The notes below the pieces were generated by a model. The model did no database searches and was not told the origin of the DNA. It saw only the letters and a list, made by a program, of their open reading frames with translations. Below are positions 7,386 through 15,095 of a DNA stretch of 36,395 nt, one piece after another. Location: NCBI GenBank assembly GCA_017421325.1, contig JAFOJO010000015.1, positions 1 through 36,395 of the forward strand. The letters are read 5' to 3'. Numbering within the stretch: the stretch's first letter is position 1; the number at the start of each line of letters is the position of its first letter. Position numbers and translations under genes: made by a program. The stretch comes from Candidatus Saccharimonadota bacterium. GTDB taxonomy: Bacteria > Patescibacteriota > Saccharimonadia > Saccharimonadales > Saccharimonadaceae.

Positions 7386-8782
7386 CTTCCTAGTTTCTTT
7401 GCTAAACTTTCTTTGCCCAAAGAAAGTTTACGAAGAATCTCATGCCTAAACTCGTAGATCAAATACAAAAGTCCTACCACCACCACCCCTAATACCGCAT
7501 ATAGCGCCACAAAAGACGATTGTTCTTCGTAATTTTCTGGCTCTAAGCTATAGTTAGCCCCTGTATTTTGCTTAATTTTCCTACACCGCCCCGTCTCCGG
7601 ATTTAATTCATACCCCTCCTTACAAGTCTTTTCCTCCGTAGTTCTTATTTTATTACATCGCCCCGTCAAAATATTCAAATAATATCCCTCTTTACAAAGC
7701 TTTTCCGTCACCGTGGTCACTTTCACACAGTTTCCTGTCGCTTCATTAATCACTTTCCCCTCTTCACAACTTCTAAACTCCTGGTAATTATTTGCTCCGC
7801 CCGGCGTTGGCGTATAAGTCGTCTTCCAAATTTCTTCACCCGCCTCATCATATCCCACAAAAATATACGAAGTACCTTTACGTTGCCCATTGGGATATTT
7901 CAGGCTATCTATTACCGCCCCGTCCGTATCAACTATCTCTAAAGTATTAAAATTAGTCGGATTTTTCGTCAAATTAAACGTACTCGGATAATACACATAA
8001 TATCCTTCTGCCCCCACTATTCCACTTAAATTATAATTTTTATTCTTATATCTCACCTGGCACCCGTCTAACAAAATTTGCTCTGATCTAGGATTATAAA
8101 ATTCAATAAATTGCTCTGTTTTAGAAGTTTCATAGTAACTCAAAATTTCTGAAAACTGCAATCCCCTGCACTGGCTTACCACCTGGCCATAGCCTTCTTC
8201 CTCTTTTGCCGTCTCCACATAATAACTTTCCGCGTCATACGTAAACTCATACTCCGCCACATCTCTATGTTCAAAATCTCCAGTTTCTAAATTACGCACC
8301 AGCACCGTAGGCTTTGCCGACTTAAAATCTTTATAGCACTCGTCCTTCCCTGTCCAGCACACACTATCCACTGTTTCATCACCAATTTTTAAATCTATTC
8401 CGCCCTTAAACGCCAATGTTTTTGTATAATTCACGGCTGCCAGCTCACTATCCGGCGAGCTGGCCAAGCGAAGGAGGAGAGTCTCGCCAGCCATAATGCT
8501 GTGCTCGGGAAACTCCACCAAAGTAGAGTAATTCCCGCTAGAATTCGTATAGCCTACAGCTAAGCCAGCGAGCGAAACCGGTGCGTCGGAATTTTTGCGG
8601 CCAATCTCAATCATTTCTCCGACATTGCCTTTACCATCTACCGTGTATCCCGGGTTAATGGCCTTAATGTAAATTTCAGGAATTTCTTCATTAATCTTTA
8701 CTGCTTTTGTACAGTTTGCGAAATTCAAAACTCCCAAAATCACCCCACAAACCGCGCCTAAAAATAAAATAATTTTTTTCAT
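7367..8782 (-). CDS. Membrane-anchored surface protein with two lamin-tail-like domains and Cys repeats
   Basis: A 471-residue protein. It has an N-terminal signal (KKIILFLGAVCGVILGVL), then a lamin-tail-like beta domain at ~33-120 (PEIYIKAINP, GEMIEIGRKN) and a second at ~205-330 (LQFSEILSYY, QFIEFYNPRSEQILLDGC). Three Cys repeats of the form C-EG-N-TG-C-K follow at ~338-405. A transmembrane helix lies at ~425-446 with a basic cytoplasmic tail. Lamin-tail domains in bacteria are usually secreted binding modules. Most of the protein would be outside the cell. Ribosome-binding signal: weak purine-rich AGAGAAGAG. A 20-nt near-palindrome at 8791-8810 lies just upstream and could be an operator. 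Confidence 0.75.
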   Translation of the reverse strand: MKKIILFLGAVCGVILGVLNFANCTKAVKINEEIPEIYIKAINPGYTVDGKGNVGEMIEIGRKNSDAPVSLAGLAVGYTNSSGNYSTLVEFPEHSIMAGETLLLRLASSPDSELAAVNYTKTLAFKGGIDLKIGDETVDSVCWTGKDECYKDFKSAKPTVLVRNLETGDFEHRDVAEYEFTYDAESYYVETAKEEEGYGQVVSQCRGLQFSEILSYYETSKTEQFIEFYNPRSEQILLDGCQVRYKNKNYNLSGIVGAEGYYVYYPSTFNLTKNPTNFNTLEIVDTDGAVIDSLKYPNGQRKGTSYIFVGYDEAGEEIWKTTYTPTPGGANNYQEFRSCEEGKVINEATGNCVKVTTVTEKLCKEGYYLNILTGRCNKIRTTEEKTCKEGYELNPETGRCRKIKQNTGANYSLEPENYEEQSSFVALYAVLGVVVVGLLYLIYEFRHEILRKLSLGKESLAKKLGRKTNQK

Positions 8783-8790
8783 GGCTCTTC

Positions 8791-8810
8791 TCTAGCACGT
8801 TCGTACTAGA
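8791..8810. promoter_or_regulatory. 20-nt near-perfect palindrome between divergent genes
   Basis: TCTAGCACG and CGTACTAGA are inverted with one mismatch around a 2-nt centre, between two divergent starts (8782 minus, 8842 plus). It is a candidate operator; no regulator is identified. Confidence 0.4.
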
Positions 8811-8826
8811 AAATCAACCCCCCACA

Positions 8827-8835
8827 TGCTATAAT
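8827..8835 (+). promoter_or_regulatory. Extended -10 promoter, leaderless type
   Basis: TGC-TATAAT, 6 nt before the ATG at 8842; no ribosome-binding site. Confidence 0.7.
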
Positions 8836-8841
8836 TTAACC

Positions 8842-9549
8842 ATGAGCTTTTTTATCTCTTTGGGAATTGTAATTCTGGCTATGCTTATCATGGCTTCTTT
8901 ACAATTACAGCCCGGCGTTTTTGCACTTTTTTGCCATTACGCTTCCGGTAAATATTCCAAAAAAAGAGCTTCCGACCTTACCCTTTTTTTCATCCTCGGC
9001 GCCGAAACCGTCAGTGCCTGTCTTTTCCTCTGCGCCTACTACCTCGCCAACCTATTTTTCTTTTATCAATTCCGCCCCGAAACCAGCTTTTTTGCCTGGG
9101 TAATGGTAGGTGTACTTATCGCCCTTAGCCTTATGAGTCTCTTTTGTTATTTCCGCCCCGGCCCCGGCACCAAATTATTTATCTCTAGGCAATGCGCCAA
9201 AAATCTCGACGCTCACGCTAGGCTCGCCAAATCTCGTTCCGACGCATTTCTACTTGGCGCCTTTTCCAGCGTTTGCGAGCTTCTGTTCACCTTACCACTA
9301 TATGTCATTACTTCCATCGAAATCATGGAAATGGCCGTAGAATTCTCCCCCAGCCACTTGCTCACCCTTCTCTACATTATTGTCCCCATTATTCCGCTTT
9401 TTATTATCCGCTGGCGCTTTCATCTCGGCCACAATCTCGCCGATATCCAAAAATCCCGCGTCAAAGACAAAAATTTCACCCGCATCATCTTATGCTTCAG
9501 CTATCTTTCCATCACTATTTTATTTATTTATTTTAGGATCATTGCATAA
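8842..9549 (+). CDS. Multi-pass membrane protein, function unknown
   Basis: A 235-residue protein with about six hydrophobic helices (roughly 1-30, 45-75, 84-103, 134-160, 169-190, 212-233). The first helix carries a Gln-Pro-Gly kink, and a basic cytoplasmic loop with FISRQCAKNLDAHARLAKSR lies near 113-132. The helix layout is reminiscent of small LysE/CcdA-type transporters, but I see no diagnostic motif. It is the first gene of a three-gene set: its TAA overlaps the next ATG (TAATG), and the third gene follows without a gap. This suggests a role in the same process as the FAD oxidoreductase, perhaps as its membrane partner (inference). Confidence 0.65.
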   Translation: MSFFISLGIVILAMLIMASLQLQPGVFALFCHYASGKYSKKRASDLTLFFILGAETVSACLFLCAYYLANLFFFYQFRPETSFFAWVMVGVLIALSLMSLFCYFRPGPGTKLFISRQCAKNLDAHARLAKSRSDAFLLGAFSSVCELLFTLPLYVITSIEIMEMAVEFSPSHLLTLLYIIVPIIPLFIIRWRFHLGHNLADIQKSRVKDKNFTRIILCFSYLSITILFIYFRIIA

Positions 9550-9788
9550 TGGATATTACTAATAACAAAACTCTCATCAAAAACCTCAAAATCGATGCTA
9601 AAGCCGTAGGTATTCCCGCCGGTGCCGCCGAAATTTTCATTACAAAATCCTTAAAAGCCGCCGAAAAATCTCTTAAATCCAGAAAAATCATCACCGAAAA
9701 AGATTTAGAAAGAGCCATCACCAAGGAGCTCAAAAAATATAACGCCGATTTCGCTTATGTTTACGAAAATCGTGATAAAATAATATAA
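9549..9788 (+). CDS. Small helical protein coupled to the FAD oxidoreductase
   Basis: A 79-residue, Lys-rich, all-helical protein; start and stop both touch the neighbouring genes (TAATG overlap upstream, zero gap downstream), so translation is coupled. Sequence blocks: KAVGIPAGAAEIFI (about 18-31) and KIITEKDLERAITKELKKY (about 46-64), then FAYVYENRDKII. It has no signal, Cys or metal site. The helix-strap-helix pattern is loosely like a histone-fold half, but I would not claim that. It may be a subunit or regulator of the next protein. Confidence 0.7.
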   Translation: MDITNNKTLIKNLKIDAKAVGIPAGAAEIFITKSLKAAEKSLKSRKIITEKDLERAITKELKKYNADFAYVYENRDKII

Positions 9789-11159
9789 ATGGGTAGGAAA
9801 TACGACTTTGATTATATAGTTATCGGTAGCGGCCCTGCCGGTTCTGCTGCTGCACTAGCACTCGCCAAAACCAAAAAACGCGTCGCCTTAGTGGAAAGCA
9901 AATATTTTGGCGGTTCCAACATTAATACTCGCGACATCCCTTACAGTGTTACATTGGATTTCGCCCACACTTATCACAAAGCTTCTCATTTTCCCGAGTT
10001 CAGTCATCAAGATTTTTCTTTTAATTTTCCCACCATCATCGCACACCAATTAAAGGCCATCATCCAATCTGGTGGCGGCAATAATCAAAAGTCCTACACC
10101 GACGCTGGCGCCATCTGTCTGCACGGCTATGCTAATTTTTTAGACGCCAACACCATCGCCATTGGCGATCAAAAGTTCACTTCCTACAATTTCATCATCG
10201 CTACCGGCTCACATCTTAATACCTCCGCCATTGCCGGCACCGATGCCGTCAATTACCTTACCCCAGACACCGCCATTAAAATCCGCCGTTTACCCAAGGC
10301 CGTACTTATCGTTGGCGGCGGCTCCACCGGCTGCGAGATCGCCGAATATTATGCCAAGCTCGGCGCCAAAGCCATCATTATGGAAAAGTCCAGTCGCATC
10401 CTCCCGCGCGAAGACAAAGAAGTCAGCGCTACCGTTACCGATTATTTCACCAATAATCTCGGTATCATGGTACTCACCAACAGCAAAGTCATCGCTTTGG
10501 AGCAAGACGACGCCTCCAAACGTGTCATCTTTCAAAATGACCACACCGAAAAAATGATCCGCGTAGATTGCATCGTACTCGCCACCGGCAGCGAACCCAA
10601 CACCGACCTTGGTCTCGAAAACGCCAAAGTCAAATACACCACCACCGGCATCAAAGTAGACAAAACCTTCCAAACTTCCGCTAAAAACATCTACGCCATC
10701 GGTGATTGTATTAGTAGCGACTCTTCCACCGAACGCGCAGATTACGAAGGCAACCTCCTCGCTGTTAACATTATCAACAAAACCAAAAATACCGCCAACT
10801 ATACCGGCTTCGCCCGCGTTACTAACACCTGCCCCGCCGTCGTCACTATTGGCCTTAGCGAAGACGACCTTATCCGTCGCAAACGTAAATACAAAAAATC
10901 TATCGTTTACCTAAAAGACACTCCGGCCAGCAAAATCTTCAACGTCCGACACGGCTTTGTCAAACTTCTTACCGACCGCAGCAATCATATGCTGGGTGGC
11001 TGCATTGTTGCACCTCATGCCACTGCCATGTCTGGCGAAATTGCTTTGGCCGTGCGTCACCATCTTACTGCATTAGAACTCGCCAGTACTCCGTCTATTA
11101 CCAACGATTTTAGCTATGTCATTAAACTAGCCGCCAAAAAATTAGTCAAGAAAAAATAA
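9789..11159 (+). CDS. FAD-dependent oxidoreductase of the lipoamide dehydrogenase/mercuric reductase family without active-site cysteines
   Basis: A 456-residue flavoprotein. It has an N-terminal FAD Rossmann motif (VIGSGPAGSAAA, 12-23), a second GG segment, an ATGS block, an NAD(P) Rossmann motif (VGGGSTGCEIAEYYAKLGAKA, read in two parts), and YAIGDC for FAD, with a C-terminal dimerisation domain from ~340. Family members have GGTCLNVGCIP here; this protein has GGSNINTRDIP (41-51), so both redox cysteines are replaced (Asn44, Asp49). The C-terminal HPT..SE dyad is also missing (TPSITNDFS). It can probably bind FAD and NAD(P)H but not perform disulfide exchange, so electrons must go elsewhere (quinone, O2 or a protein). 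It is the last gene of the three-gene set. Confidence 0.85.
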   Translation: MGRKYDFDYIVIGSGPAGSAAALALAKTKKRVALVESKYFGGSNINTRDIPYSVTLDFAHTYHKASHFPEFSHQDFSFNFPTIIAHQLKAIIQSGGGNNQKSYTDAGAICLHGYANFLDANTIAIGDQKFTSYNFIIATGSHLNTSAIAGTDAVNYLTPDTAIKIRRLPKAVLIVGGGSTGCEIAEYYAKLGAKAIIMEKSSRILPREDKEVSATVTDYFTNNLGIMVLTNSKVIALEQDDASKRVIFQNDHTEKMIRVDCIVLATGSEPNTDLGLENAKVKYTTTGIKVDKTFQTSAKNIYAIGDCISSDSSTERADYEGNLLAVNIINKTKNTANYTGFARVTNTCPAVVTIGLSEDDLIRRKRKYKKSIVYLKDTPASKIFNVRHGFVKLLTDRSNHMLGGCIVAPHATAMSGEIALAVRHHLTALELASTPSITNDFSYVIKLAAKKLVKKK

Positions 11160-11170
11160 CCAGCCCTAGA

Positions 11171-11204
11171 TTCAGCTTGAGTTAGGGGGGTAACTCAAGC
11201 TGAA
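11171..11204. terminator. Perfect 14-bp hairpin after the oxidoreductase gene
   Basis: Arms 11171-11184 and 11191-11204 with a GGGGGG loop. No U-tract follows on the plus strand, so it is a 3' stabiliser or a weak terminator. Confidence 0.55.
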
Positions 11205-11240
11205 CTTAAAACTGATTATTAATTTTGAACTCAAAGTTCG

Positions 11241-11317
11241 TGGTTGTGGGGGCTGGATTTGAACCAGCGACCTTTTGGTTATGAGCCAAACGAGCTACCA
11301 GGCTGCTCTACCCCACG
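11241..11317 (-). tRNA. Initiator tRNA-fMet(CAT)
   Basis: A 77-nt cloverleaf with encoded CCA. Initiator hallmarks are the unpaired C1-A72 at the acceptor end (CGTGGGG with CCCCACA), the D-arm AGAGCAGCCTGGTAGCTC, and the anticodon loop CTCATAA. The anticodon stem is TTTGG/CCAAA, so only two of the three usual consecutive G-C pairs are present. A leader hairpin and a consensus promoter lie upstream. Confidence 0.95.
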
Positions 11318-11325
11318 ACGTAAAC

Positions 11326-11354
11326 ATACAGTGTCTATCAGCTAGACACTGTAT
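11326..11354 (-). promoter_or_regulatory. Hairpin in the tRNA-fMet precursor leader
   Basis: A perfect 11-bp stem with a 7-nt loop between the promoter (11356-11384) and the tRNA 5' end. It is probably part of the pre-tRNA 5' leader. Confidence 0.6.
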
Positions 11355-11355
11355 A

Positions 11356-11384
11356 AGTATAGCGCACTTTGCCAAAATTGTCAA
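11356..11384 (-). promoter_or_regulatory. Promoter of tRNA-fMet
   Basis: On the minus strand TTGACA (11379-11384), a 17-nt spacer, TATACT (11356-11361). It begins 4 nt after the stop of the prepilin-like gene. Confidence 0.8.
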
Positions 11385-11387
11385 GGT

Positions 11388-12722
11388 TTACGTATTATCA
11401 CAAAGCCCCCTCGGCCCAGTCGCATCACCAAAGTTCCACTCGCAAGTCGGTGTCACATCTTTTTGAATCAACGAACCATTGCTCTCACCTAGCACCTGAA
11501 TCGCATATAGCGGGTACGGATAACCCGTATCCGGTGGTTCTAGCCTAGTCTCCACCCGCCTATACAAATCATTCGCCCGCCCCGTAGAATCTATGCCTAC
11601 TTGCACATCCTTTAGTTTTGCACTCACAGTTTCTCTGGCCAAGATACCATCTTCATTCTGCACCTCCCTTACGCACTTACCGTCGCTATTGCCATTCTTC
11701 TCGCAAAACTTCACCTCAAAATCAAAATTCCAATTCGCATATGGCGCCGACAACACCACCATAAATGTCTCGTCGCTTCTGTAGTCACTATTCACCGGAT
11801 CCGGTAATTCAATCGTTACCGAACAAACAAAACCACCATTATCATTATCATTATCACAATAAACCGCGTATGGTTTATTTTTCACCGTCTTATCGTTAGA
11901 CTTTAAAAAGCCTTTTTTGCCAATATACCCATTACTGGCCACTTCGTATTTATCTGTACTTTGCAAATTATCTTGATCGGTCGGCACAAGATACAAAGTC
12001 CCCCGATCGGTCCTATCGCCCTGCGTCATATCAAAATCACTCAAATTAAAAGTCCCGGCCGTCTGCACCAAACCCACCGAGATCACCGCCGGTGCTGGCG
12101 CTTCTTCGCCAAAAATACCCTCATTGCTAAAGTTGCTATACTTCGCCGTAAAATCTTCATTATCCGCCTGCCAGCTCACCACAATAGAGCTAATGTTGGC
12201 AGCACTTGTATCCTCAAACTTTGGTTTTATTACTTTTGTAAAATCATTGCTGCTACTTAATGTCCCGAGATAATTCGGCAAAACATCAGTCACTTTTACG
12301 CAAGTATAAGCCTGTTGCATATTATTTGCGCCCCCATCAACCTTTTCCTCTATCAGTACTTCCTGGCCATCATTATCCTCGGGAATCCTTCCCAAAATCT
12401 TCGCTACCATATCGCAACTGTTACTATCTTCTATTAAATACCTAATCTCTTCACAACTGATATTTTTATCGTTGTTCAGCGCCACCTTCCCCGCATTGCC
12501 TTCCAGACAACTTTGGTAATTATAGTATGCCAATTTCGCATCCTCCACTCCAGCCAATGCCGAATCGTATGCCGACTGTGCTAAATCATCGTTAGAAGTC
12601 CTCGTAATTTCCGAAATAATTACCGCCGCAAAACTCGCCGCAATAATCACCAAAATCAGCGTAGATATCGCCACAATATAAAACGATGCCGCACCTTTTT
12701 TAAACTTTTTCATCTTTTTCAT
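11388..12722 (-). CDS. PilX-like type IV pilus assembly protein (third gene of the prepilin operon)
   Basis: A 444-residue protein. A short basic leader (KKMKKFKKG) precedes a long hydrophobic helix (ASFYIVAISTLILVIIAASFAAVI, about residues 11-34), then a large exposed domain with a series of Cys and many Asp/Asn. The leader ends in Gly before Ala, but the usual Glu at +5 is absent, as in PilX-type and atypical prepilins. The SALAGVEDAK segment after the helix is typical of the class. I start it at the ATG at 12722, with GGAGG 5 nt upstream, 1 nt after the stop of the preceding prepilin gene; earlier in-frame ATGs lie inside that gene. It is likely a minor pilin or pilus-tip component. Confidence 0.75.
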   Translation of the reverse strand: MKKMKKFKKGAASFYIVAISTLILVIIAASFAAVIISEITRTSNDDLAQSAYDSALAGVEDAKLAYYNYQSCLEGNAGKVALNNDKNISCEEIRYLIEDSNSCDMVAKILGRIPEDNDGQEVLIEEKVDGGANNMQQAYTCVKVTDVLPNYLGTLSSSNDFTKVIKPKFEDTSAANISSIVVSWQADNEDFTAKYSNFSNEGIFGEEAPAPAVISVGLVQTAGTFNLSDFDMTQGDRTDRGTLYLVPTDQDNLQSTDKYEVASNGYIGKKGFLKSNDKTVKNKPYAVYCDNDNDNGGFVCSVTIELPDPVNSDYRSDETFMVVLSAPYANWNFDFEVKFCEKNGNSDGKCVREVQNEDGILARETVSAKLKDVQVGIDSTGRANDLYRRVETRLEPPDTGYPYPLYAIQVLGESNGSLIQKDVTPTCEWNFGDATGPRGLCDNT

Positions 12723-12723
12723 T

Positions 12724-13614
12724 TCATCCTCCATTCGCCTGCGCGGCAAAATTAAATTTATTTATTGCACAATAATCAAAATTCGAATCATATTCATCTG
12801 GCGTCGCACAGAAATTCCCACTAGACATCACATTTATACCACCCTGCACCGTACCCAAAATAAACGACACTGCATAAAATGCAGCATTCACTCCATCTGC
12901 CGCTGGCGCCGGCACCGACAAATCATACAAAGCCAGTGCATTAGCAGTATCACCGCTACCACTTAATAAAACCACCGGCTCCTCAGTTATCTCACCGACC
13001 TCAAACTGATTCGTACCAAATTCATCATATTTACTATCGCCTTCCACTAAACCAGATCTACAAACCTTCCTATTTTCATCACGCACTTTTATCAATCTAA
13101 AATCATTTGGATTTTCCTCTGTCCCATCATATTTATACGACAAACTAGCTCGCTCCAAACTACTATTATCCTCAGTAAACAAATACCCAGAATTCCACAC
13201 ATACGAATACGCCCCCGTACAAAAGGCTCCATATAGTGGCACTCCTTCCTTTTCTTCGCCCTTAATTTTTACCTTATCTGAATTTGTCGAAGCCTTCACT
13301 ATCGAAACAAATTTTCGCCCGCCATCACTTTTACAATTATTACGCTGGCTCGTTTCCTGCGAACCATTACCCTTAAAAACTTCATCACATATTTCAGCAA
13401 CCACCTTCGCCGGCGAATTCTGGATCGCTGCCCGCATATCGTCTACCAAATCCATACCCACCGTATTAATCTGATTTAAAGTTAACCCCCGCCGATAAGT
13501 CGAAATCGCATCGTTGATGATTAAAGCTATTGTAATCGAAAGTATCGCAATAAACGCTATCGAAAGCGATAACTCTACCAAAGTAAAACCTTTTTTATTT
13601 TTCAACCTTTGCAT
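12724..13614 (-). CDS. Prepilin-like protein with N-terminal methylation motif
   Basis: A 296-residue type IV prepilin: leader MQRLKNKKG, cleavage predicted between Gly9 and Phe10 in KKGFTLVELSLSIAFIAILS, with Glu at +5. The hydrophobic helix (10-33) is followed by a C-terminal globular domain with several Cys residues. A PilW/PilV-type minor pilin is the best guess. The ATG directly follows the stop codon of the upstream prepilin gene (no gap), with AAGGGTG as ribosome-binding site. Confidence 0.8.
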   Translation of the reverse strand: MQRLKNKKGFTLVELSLSIAFIAILSITIALIINDAISTYRRGLTLNQINTVGMDLVDDMRAAIQNSPAKVVAEICDEVFKGNGSQETSQRNNCKSDGGRKFVSIVKASTNSDKVKIKGEEKEGVPLYGAFCTGAYSYVWNSGYLFTEDNSSLERASLSYKYDGTEENPNDFRLIKVRDENRKVCRSGLVEGDSKYDEFGTNQFEVGEITEEPVVLLSGSGDTANALALYDLSVPAPAADGVNAAFYAVSFILGTVQGGINVMSSGNFCATPDEYDSNFDYCAINKFNFAAQANGG

Positions 13615-14394
13615 CTACATACACCCTTCACCATCAGATAAAATTTCTACACCAGACGCATTACGCGCCCCCTTCGCGACTCTTATGCCCCTTCTTAAAC
13701 TACTTTTTTCCGCACCATTCGGATTCACGCAAAACACTGCGTCTTCCTTCTCAAACTCCCTAGTTCCAGGCTCAAGCAGGGGCTTCAATTCATTCTGCTC
13801 CGCACCCAAAGCTTCCGATTGTTCAATCATTTTATCCACATCTATTGTGCCACTCTTGTCAATAAAAGTATAGATCGTCCCAGAGCTCGGGTGCCTCACA
13901 ACTAGCAACATACCCTGAAAAAGAGTGTATCCACTATCTCCCCAGGCATCTCCAGTCTGAATTTGTGATGCCCATCTTGGCACATAATTTTCTACCATTC
14001 CTACCGCCTTGAACCCATCATCGTCCTGAATGATCACATTCGCGTTTGAGTCTGCCAATTTGGTTAGAATATCACCGCCAGATGACTCTTCTCCAACATC
14101 ACCAATCACATTATACGAAGTAATCTCATTTTTAGTCTTTTCCTGATTTACTCCAAACACTATCAATTTACCGTAGATTGCTTTATTGGTCCGTCCAGTT
14201 CCTTCACTCTGCACATTAGATACCTGCGAATACGTACTGCGCAAAAACTCCGCAAAATTCTGCACTGCATCATTATAGCGCTGTTGAAAGATGGAATTCT
14301 GTGTACCCACCGCAATACTCACAAAAATCGCCGCCGTAATCACCAAAAACAGCGCTACCTCCACCAACGTAAACCCACGCCGAGCTTTCTTCAT
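13615..14394 (-). CDS. Prepilin-like protein, first gene of the pilus operon
   Basis: A 259-residue prepilin. The motif MKKARRGFTLVEVALFLVI predicts cleavage between Gly7 and Phe8 with Glu at +5. The hydrophobic helix is followed by an exposed domain. I start it at 14394 and not at the in-frame ATG at 14418, because TGG-TATAAT (14401-14409) lies between the two and the shorter form gives the canonical 7-residue leader peptide. The three genes 14394 to 11388 are packed with 0-1 nt gaps and must form one mRNA. The pilus or pseudopilus they build is probably powered by the PilB ATPase at 15980-17602. Confidence 0.82.
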   Translation of the reverse strand: MKKARRGFTLVEVALFLVITAAIFVSIAVGTQNSIFQQRYNDAVQNFAEFLRSTYSQVSNVQSEGTGRTNKAIYGKLIVFGVNQEKTKNEITSYNVIGDVGEESSGGDILTKLADSNANVIIQDDDGFKAVGMVENYVPRWASQIQTGDAWGDSGYTLFQGMLLVVRHPSSGTIYTFIDKSGTIDVDKMIEQSEALGAEQNELKPLLEPGTREFEKEDAVFCVNPNGAEKSSLRRGIRVAKGARNASGVEILSDGEGCM

Positions 14395-14400
14395 ACTACC

Positions 14401-14409
14401 ATTATACCA
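14401..14409 (-). promoter_or_regulatory. Extended -10 promoter of the prepilin operon, leaderless type
   Basis: Minus strand TGG-TATAAT, 6 nt before the ATG at 14394. Confidence 0.7.
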
Positions 14410-14432
14410 CAAGCGCATTTATCTATGCCAAT

Positions 14433-14858
14433 TTAATAATCCGGAAACAAATACATCATCCATTTTTCAAAATTCGAATATTCTTTTTCCGTCTTTTCCA
14501 CCTTGGCAACTTTATGTTTATTTTTCGCCGCTTCTGAATTTTCTGGCATCACCACCATATTTTCCCCACTCAGTTTTTTATCCAATATTTTTCTAGCCAT
14601 CAATTCTTGATATTCATTAGTTTTATAATACTCATTTTCTAGTTCCTCTGCCTCTACTTCTATACTGAGAAGCTCTAATTCCTTTTTCTCGGTTATCAAA
14701 GTTTCCGACAACCCCCAGTTTCTCGACATTGCCGCAATAGATTGATACGTCCAAGTCAAGCACAAGATAATCGCCAGTGCCAACACTATATTCTCTAGCG
14801 TAAAAAAATCCCGCTTCAACTTAAACTTCGTCCGCCGCACACTATCCTTCACGCTCAT
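14433..14858 (-). CDS. FtsL/DivIC-like septum formation protein
   Basis: A 141-residue single-pass protein. It has a basic cytoplasmic N-terminus (about 1-20), a transmembrane helix (VLALAIILCLTWTYQSIAAM, ~25-44), then a Glu/Lys-rich coiled coil (~52-85, with ELELLSIEVEAEELENEY). It has the topology and size of DivIC/FtsL divisome proteins, which form a coiled-coil complex with FtsQ/DivIB. No family-specific motif is certain, so the identity is by layout. Start at 14858 chosen from the TGG-TATAAT box 6 nt upstream; the in-frame ATG at 14903 would lie upstream of this promoter. Confidence 0.6.
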   Translation of the reverse strand: MSVKDSVRRTKFKLKRDFFTLENIVLALAIILCLTWTYQSIAAMSRNWGLSETLITEKKELELLSIEVEAEELENEYYKTNEYQELMARKILDKKLSGENMVVMPENSEAAKNKHKVAKVEKTEKEYSNFEKWMMYLFPDY

Positions 14859-14864
14859 GCTTAA

Positions 14865-14873
14865 ATTATACCA
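14865..14873 (-). promoter_or_regulatory. Extended -10 promoter, leaderless type
   Basis: Minus strand TGG-TATAAT, 6 nt before the ATG at 14858. Confidence 0.7.
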
Positions 14874-14976
14874 AAAAAACACCCGTTCGAGTGATTTTGA
14901 CAAAGACCATAATTGTAGTGAGACCAGTAGGAAGGGAGAATCCCTTGCCTTGCTCGGGATGCGAACCTACAAAAAA

Positions 14977-15051
14977 TGGCGAGGCCGGCTGGAATCGAAC
15001 CAGCATTGTATCCTTAGAGGGGATATGTCCTATCCGTTGAACGACGGCCCC
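14977..15051 (-). tRNA. tRNA-Arg(TCT)
   Basis: A 75-nt cloverleaf with encoded CCA. Acceptor GGGGCCG/CGGCCTC, anticodon loop CCTCTAA, T-arm GCTGG-TTCGATT-CCAGC, discriminator G. Decodes AGA (and AGG by wobble). Confidence 0.95.
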
Positions 15052-15066
15052 GTCAATTCTCTATAT

Positions 15067-15095
15067 ATTATACCCTATTCTTCTGGTTTTCTCAA
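15067..15095 (-). promoter_or_regulatory. Promoter of tRNA-Arg(TCT), inside the methyltransferase 3' end
   Basis: Minus strand TTGAGA (15090-15095), 17-nt spacer, TATAAT (15067-15072), 15 nt before the tRNA 5' end. The -35 box and most of the spacer lie in the last codons of the upstream gene. Confidence 0.7.

Noticed and set aside
11326-11354. Hairpin as terminator of the prepilin operon
   Set aside because: It lies downstream of the tRNA-fMet promoter (11356-11384) and lacks a U-tract, so it belongs to the tRNA leader.
12723-12749. Upstream in-frame start codons for the PilX-like gene
   Set aside because: They lie inside the preceding prepilin gene; GGAGG is correctly placed only for the ATG at 12722.
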